A stretch of DNA of 8,072 bases. Origin: Lichenicola sp964249915 (GTDB lineage: Bacteria; Pseudomonadota; Alphaproteobacteria; Acetobacterales; Acetobacteraceae). A program made the translations under genes and the position numbers. This document shows positions 7,527 to 8,072 of the stretch, in pieces. The notes beneath the pieces are model-generated. The model saw nothing but the letters and a program-made list of their open reading frames with translations. It was not told the origin of the DNA and made no database searches. The stretch covers positions 1 through 8,072 of the forward strand of contig CAXUEL010000152.1 in NCBI GenBank assembly GCA_964249915.1, given 5' to 3'. Numbering within the stretch: the stretch's first letter is position 1; the number at the start of each line of letters is the position of its first letter.

Positions 7527-7687
7527 GGTGGGTTTCCTTCTGCAGGCTGGATATGGGCATGGTTCGGTTGGAAACAGCGTCCGGTTACATCGTATGACGG
7601 TCGGCCCGGAACCTCGGATGCCATGACCCTGCTGCCCGGCCGGTTTGCGATCGCGGAGCCGATGGCGGTCGCCCGGCGGACGCCGGC

Positions 7688-8072
7688 ATGAGCCGGGACG
7701 GCGCGGCCGGTCCGGCCGCGGTGCTGCTGTCGCTCGCGCGCGACAGCCTGGAGGATGCGCGGCTGCTGGCGGAGCACCGGCGGTCCAACGAGGTCGTGCT
7801 GACCAGGTTCGCCCTGCATCAGGCGCTGCGGGCGGTCAGCCTCGGCGAAGGGCTCGACGCCGATGACGGGCTGCGCCTGGACACGCTGTTCCGACGCGTG
7901 CCGGAGGATCATCCGCAGGCGGCGCGGATCGCCCGGCTGCGGGACGACGCGGCACAAACCATCGCCGCGGTCGCGTCGCTGGTCGAGGCGCTGTCGGCGC
8001 CCGCGGCGTCGGTCGGGCCGGAGCGCGGGCGGGGAACGCCGGCGCCCGAGTCCCGGCCGGACGGTTCCGCGG
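7688..8072 (+). CDS. Hypothetical protein with HEPN-like N-terminus, 3' end outside window
   Basis: The frame starts at ATG 7688 and stays open to the window edge, giving 128 visible residues with the same strong G/C third positions as its neighbours. Residues 11-95 look all-helical. The pattern LARDSLEDARLLAEHRR, then VLTRFALHQALRAVSLGEGL, then LDTLFRRVPEDHP resembles the helical HEPN fold (paired helices with an A-x-x-A-L type core and a later 'D-x-L' helix). The RNase motif R-x4-6-H of toxin-type HEPN proteins is not seen; only R40-x3-H44 is present. From about residue 103 the sequence turns low-complexity and Pro/Arg/Gly-rich. The ribosome site is weak. The call rests on pattern only, and the family is uncertain. 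Confidence 0.5.
   Translation, partial: MSRDGAAGPAAVLLSLARDSLEDARLLAEHRRSNEVVLTRFALHQALRAVSLGEGLDADDGLRLDTLFRRVPEDHPQAARIARLRDDAAQTIAAVASLVEALSAPAASVGPERGRGTPAPESRPDGSA

Noticed and set aside
7623..7691. A 22-codon frame (MTLLPGRFAIAEP...) whose TGA overlaps the ATG at 7688 as ATGA
   Set aside because: It could be a coupled leader peptide, but there is no good ribosome site and short frames are common here; without conservation data I do not call it.

Overview
The window comes from a very GC-rich bacterial chromosome, which I estimate at 70% or more GC, with strong G/C at third codon positions. The PspF/PspABC set, the Tat-exported MsrB and the codon use suggest an alphaproteobacterium, perhaps in the Rhodospirillales/Acetobacteraceae. 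That placement is inferred from style and gene content, not from a marker gene. Coding density is close to complete. No tRNA, rRNA, CRISPR array, insertion sequence or phage gene is visible.

Left part (about 1-2351, + strand): three translationally coupled genes. The first enters from outside the window, and its C-terminal part is a membrane-anchored protein of unknown family. The second is a CbbX/SpoVK-type AAA+ ATPase with two N-terminal membrane helices. The third is another single-span protein whose C-terminal half may be a beta-sandwich. The gene junctions overlap by 8 and 4 bases, so the three products probably work together. I do not recognise this trio as a named system, and it is the best candidate here for something undescribed.

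Middle (2413-6308): a phage-shock (envelope stress) locus arranged as in enterobacteria. pspA, pspB, pspC and a Toast-rack/GIN-like adhesin-head protein are read on the minus strand. pspF, the sigma-54 activator, is read divergently on the plus strand. The gap of 193 bases between pspA and pspF holds a near-consensus -24/-12 sigma-54 promoter facing pspA, and upstream inverted and direct repeats that are good candidates for PspF sites. By analogy with E. coli, PspA would hold PspF inactive until membrane damage draws PspA to PspB/PspC. PspF would then drive the operon from the -24/-12 promoter.

Right part (6215-8072): a minus-strand pair, msrB then msrA, encodes two methionine sulfoxide reductases. 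Both carry export signals (Tat for MsrB, apparently Sec for MsrA), so the pair probably repairs oxidised methionines in the periplasm. The 3' ends of pspF and msrA overlap tail to tail by 94 bases, with both proteins coded on opposite strands. At the right edge a new plus-strand gene begins whose N-terminal helices look HEPN-like. It is cut by the window end.
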